A DNA stretch of 7,899 nucleotides from Bacillota bacterium (GTDB lineage Bacteria > Bacillota > Clostridia > Lachnospirales > Lachnospiraceae). A model generated the notes under the pieces. That model ran no database searches and was not told the origin of the DNA. It saw nothing but the letters and a program-made list of their open reading frames with translations. A program made the position numbers and the translations under genes. The stretch spans positions 1 to 7,899 of the forward strand of contig JAEWHR010000202.1 of NCBI GenBank assembly GCA_023387655.1, in the 5' to 3' direction. Position 1 is the first letter of the stretch, and each line of letters opens with the position of its first letter. Shown here piece after piece: positions 6,192-7,899 of the stretch.

Positions 6192-6210
6192 ATGATACAA
6201 TAATTGTCAT
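6192..6210 (+). promoter_or_regulatory. Candidate extended -10 promoter with overlapping operator, glycoside hydrolase gene
   Basis: TGATACAAT at 6193-6201 is an extended -10 (TG-n-TACAAT). No good -35 lies at 16-18 bases; TTGCTC at 6169-6174 is 21 bases away. Overlapping it is the inverted repeat ACAAT-A-ATTGT (6197-6207), with ATGA/TCAT flanks at 6192-6195 and 6207-6210. An operator there would block promoter opening, as expected for a sugar-responsive repressor. Transcription would start near 6208, giving a leader of about 100 bases. Confidence 0.4.
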
Positions 6211-6308
6211 AAATAAATATATAGAATAATTAAATTCCTAATAAAAATCTTTCCACAATTCTGCCTTATCATCATGAAAAATATTATGTATAGAAAGCAG
6301 GGATTCGT

Positions 6309-7899
6309 ATGAGTTTAAAAACCGATTTTTCAAATCTCTCATCTTCAATGCAACCCTTACCAGAATATCCTAGGCCACTCTTAAAACGTGGTAGTTACTA
6401 TAATCTAAATGGGTATTGGGATTATGCCATTACAAAATCAAACAAGAGACCCTCTTCCTACGATGGTAAAATACTCGTACCATTCTCACCAGAAAGTTCT
6501 CTCTCAGGTGTAAATCGCCAGTTAATGCCTACAGAATTTCTTTGGTATCATAGAATACTCCTTGATCCTAGAACCAATGACAGTGACCGTGTCCTACTAC
6601 AATTCGGTGCTGTCGATCAAACAGCGGATATCTTCTTAAATGATTGTCTTGTTTTTTCGCACCAGGGTGGTTATCTTCCCTTTAGCATTGATATAACCGA
6701 TCAATTAATGGAAGGGGAAAACTCTCTTCTAGTTATGGTCACTGACGTTAGTGATAGCTCTCATCATGCAAGAGGGAAACAAAAATTAGAGTGCAGCGGC
6801 ATGTTCTATACTGCTCAAAGTGGTATATGGCAAACAGTATTTATGGAGTGTGTTCTATCCACCTATATACAGAATTTAAAGATAACCCCTGATATCGATA
6901 CAAATTCCATTACCTTTGAATTAACCATTGCAGGAATTAACCCTCCATTAAATACAAAAAACACAATCCTTATAAGCAAAGGCTCTGCTAATCCCGTGAA
7001 ACGAAGTATAATGGAACAAGAAATCTTAGTTAAAAAAGATTTCTCTAATTCCTCCTCTTTTACAATCAACTTACCAGAAGTACATTGTTGGACTCCAGAG
7101 GACCCTTATCTTTATGATGTCTCCATAACCTATGGAAATGATGTTGTTACATCCTATTTTGCTATGCGCAAAATATCCATTGGTATGGATCAGAACAAGA
7201 TACTTCGCTTATTTCTAAATAACGAACCTTATTTCCATAATGGATTGTTAGATCAGGGGTACTGGCCAGAAAGTCTATATACGCCTCCCTCCGATGAAGC
7301 GATGATTTATGACATAACTATAGCAAAAGATCTTGGGTTTAATATGCTAAGAAAGCATGCAAAGTTAGAGCCCTCCCGTTGGTATTACCACTGTGATAGA
7401 CTTGGAATTCTTGTATGGCAAGATTTTGTTAACGGTGGTAGTTCCTATCGTTCCTGGTTTGTTACCATTTTCCCAACTATCTTTCCACGCCTCGCTACCC
7501 TTGTAAAAGATAACTCTTATGGATTATTTTCTAGAACCGATGAATTAGGAAAGAAAGAATTTCTATCTGATATGAAACATACTGTTGAGTATCTTTATAA
7601 TCACCCTAGTATTGTATTATGGGTGCCCTTTAATGAGGGGTGGGGACAATTTGATAGTATTAAAGTAACAGAATATCTAAGAACTCTTGATAACACTAGA
7701 TTAATCGATACGGCAAGTGGGTGGTTTGATCAAGGTTGTGGTGATGTTAGAAGTCTGCATATCTACTTCACTCCAATGCGCTTTCGCCCAAGTAATAGAG
7801 CACTTGTATTATCAGAGTTTGGTGGATACACACTACGTATTCCTTCTCACACCTATAGCAATTCTACCTATGGATATCGACACTATAAAACATCACAAG
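6309..7899 (+). CDS. Glycoside hydrolase family 2 (beta-glycosidase), C-terminus cut by window edge
   Basis: This enzyme class hydrolyses terminal beta-linked sugars with retention of configuration. The 530 visible codons stay open to the right edge with no stop. Domain order is that of GH2: an N-terminal jelly-roll sugar-binding domain (about 25-185, with LNGYWDYA at 33-40 and QTADIFLND at 104-112), an immunoglobulin-like domain (about 186-290), and a TIM barrel from about 295. Within the barrel are FNMLRKHAKLEPSRWYYHCDRLG (344-366), then the acid/base Glu443 in PFNEGWGQ (440-447) and the nucleophile Glu503 in LSEFGGY (501-507), so both catalytic residues are present. There is no signal peptide, so it should act in the cytoplasm on imported oligosaccharides. 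The sugar specificity (galactoside, glucuronide, mannoside or other) cannot be read from what I see. Related single-barrel enzymes are about 600 residues, so a modest C-terminal part is missing. The start is supported only by a weak AGCAGGG seven bases upstream. It diverges from the coiled-coil gene. Confidence 0.93.
   Translation, partial: MSLKTDFSNLSSSMQPLPEYPRPLLKRGSYYNLNGYWDYAITKSNKRPSSYDGKILVPFSPESSLSGVNRQLMPTEFLWYHRILLDPRTNDSDRVLLQFGAVDQTADIFLNDCLVFSHQGGYLPFSIDITDQLMEGENSLLVMVTDVSDSSHHARGKQKLECSGMFYTAQSGIWQTVFMECVLSTYIQNLKITPDIDTNSITFELTIAGINPPLNTKNTILISKGSANPVKRSIMEQEILVKKDFSNSSSFTINLPEVHCWTPEDPYLYDVSITYGNDVVTSYFAMRKISIGMDQNKILRLFLNNEPYFHNGLLDQGYWPESLYTPPSDEAMIYDITIAKDLGFNMLRKHAKLEPSRWYYHCDRLGILVWQDFVNGGSSYRSWFVTIFPTIFPRLATLVKDNSYGLFSRTDELGKKEFLSDMKHTVEYLYNHPSIVLWVPFNEGWGQFDSIKVTEYLRTLDNTRLIDTASGWFDQGCGDVRSLHIYFTPMRFRPSNRALVLSEFGGYTLRIPSHTYSNSTYGYRHYKTSQ

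Noticed and set aside
6863..7069. Open frame on the minus strand inside the glycoside hydrolase gene
   Set aside because: It is antisense to a continuous GH2 reading frame with both catalytic residues further on.

Overview
The window is AT-rich DNA with clostridial features: strong AGGAGG-type ribosome binding sites, a TTG start, and a fused SecDF. The gene content and protein sequences look most like Lachnospiraceae (Clostridium cluster XIVa, the Lachnoclostridium phytofermentans type of organism). The species assignment is inference from memory of protein families, not a search. It reads as ordinary chromosome: I see no transposase, integrase, phage gene, CRISPR array, tRNA or rRNA.

Layout. 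Six genes lie on the minus strand and one on the plus strand. From the left edge these are: the first 93 codons of a DUF368 (PopT-type) polyprenyl-phosphate transporter (1-280, minus, cut by the window edge); a gene-free stretch with a candidate promoter and a large hairpin (281-627); secDF (628-2862); a small single-membrane-segment protein of unknown function that probably shares a transcript with secDF (2906-3283); a GreA-type transcript cleavage factor (3451-3954); an unusually structured greA-upstream region (about 3955-4200); a ZIP-family metal transporter (4222-4998); a cytoplasmic coiled-coil protein of unknown function starting at TTG (5131-6018); and, divergently, a family 2 glycoside hydrolase (6309 to the right edge, plus strand, 530 codons visible).

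How the genes fit together. The small membrane protein and secDF look like one transcription unit: 43 bases apart, no terminator between them, and a candidate promoter before the first. SecDF uses the proton motive force to finish Sec-dependent secretion. The DUF368 protein belongs to a family that recycles the undecaprenyl-phosphate lipid carrier, so the left end has a cell-envelope flavour. GreA, the ZIP transporter and the coiled-coil protein appear to be separate units that merely share orientation. The coiled-coil gene and the glycoside hydrolase diverge from a 290-base region holding a candidate promoter for each.

The parts most worth a second look are the DNA upstream of greA (a 17-pair hairpin without a U-tract, two mutually exclusive smaller hairpins, and an imperfect 27-base repeat), the large nested hairpin after secDF, the small protein ahead of secDF, and the coiled-coil protein. 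I found no clear evidence of a wholly new multi-gene system.
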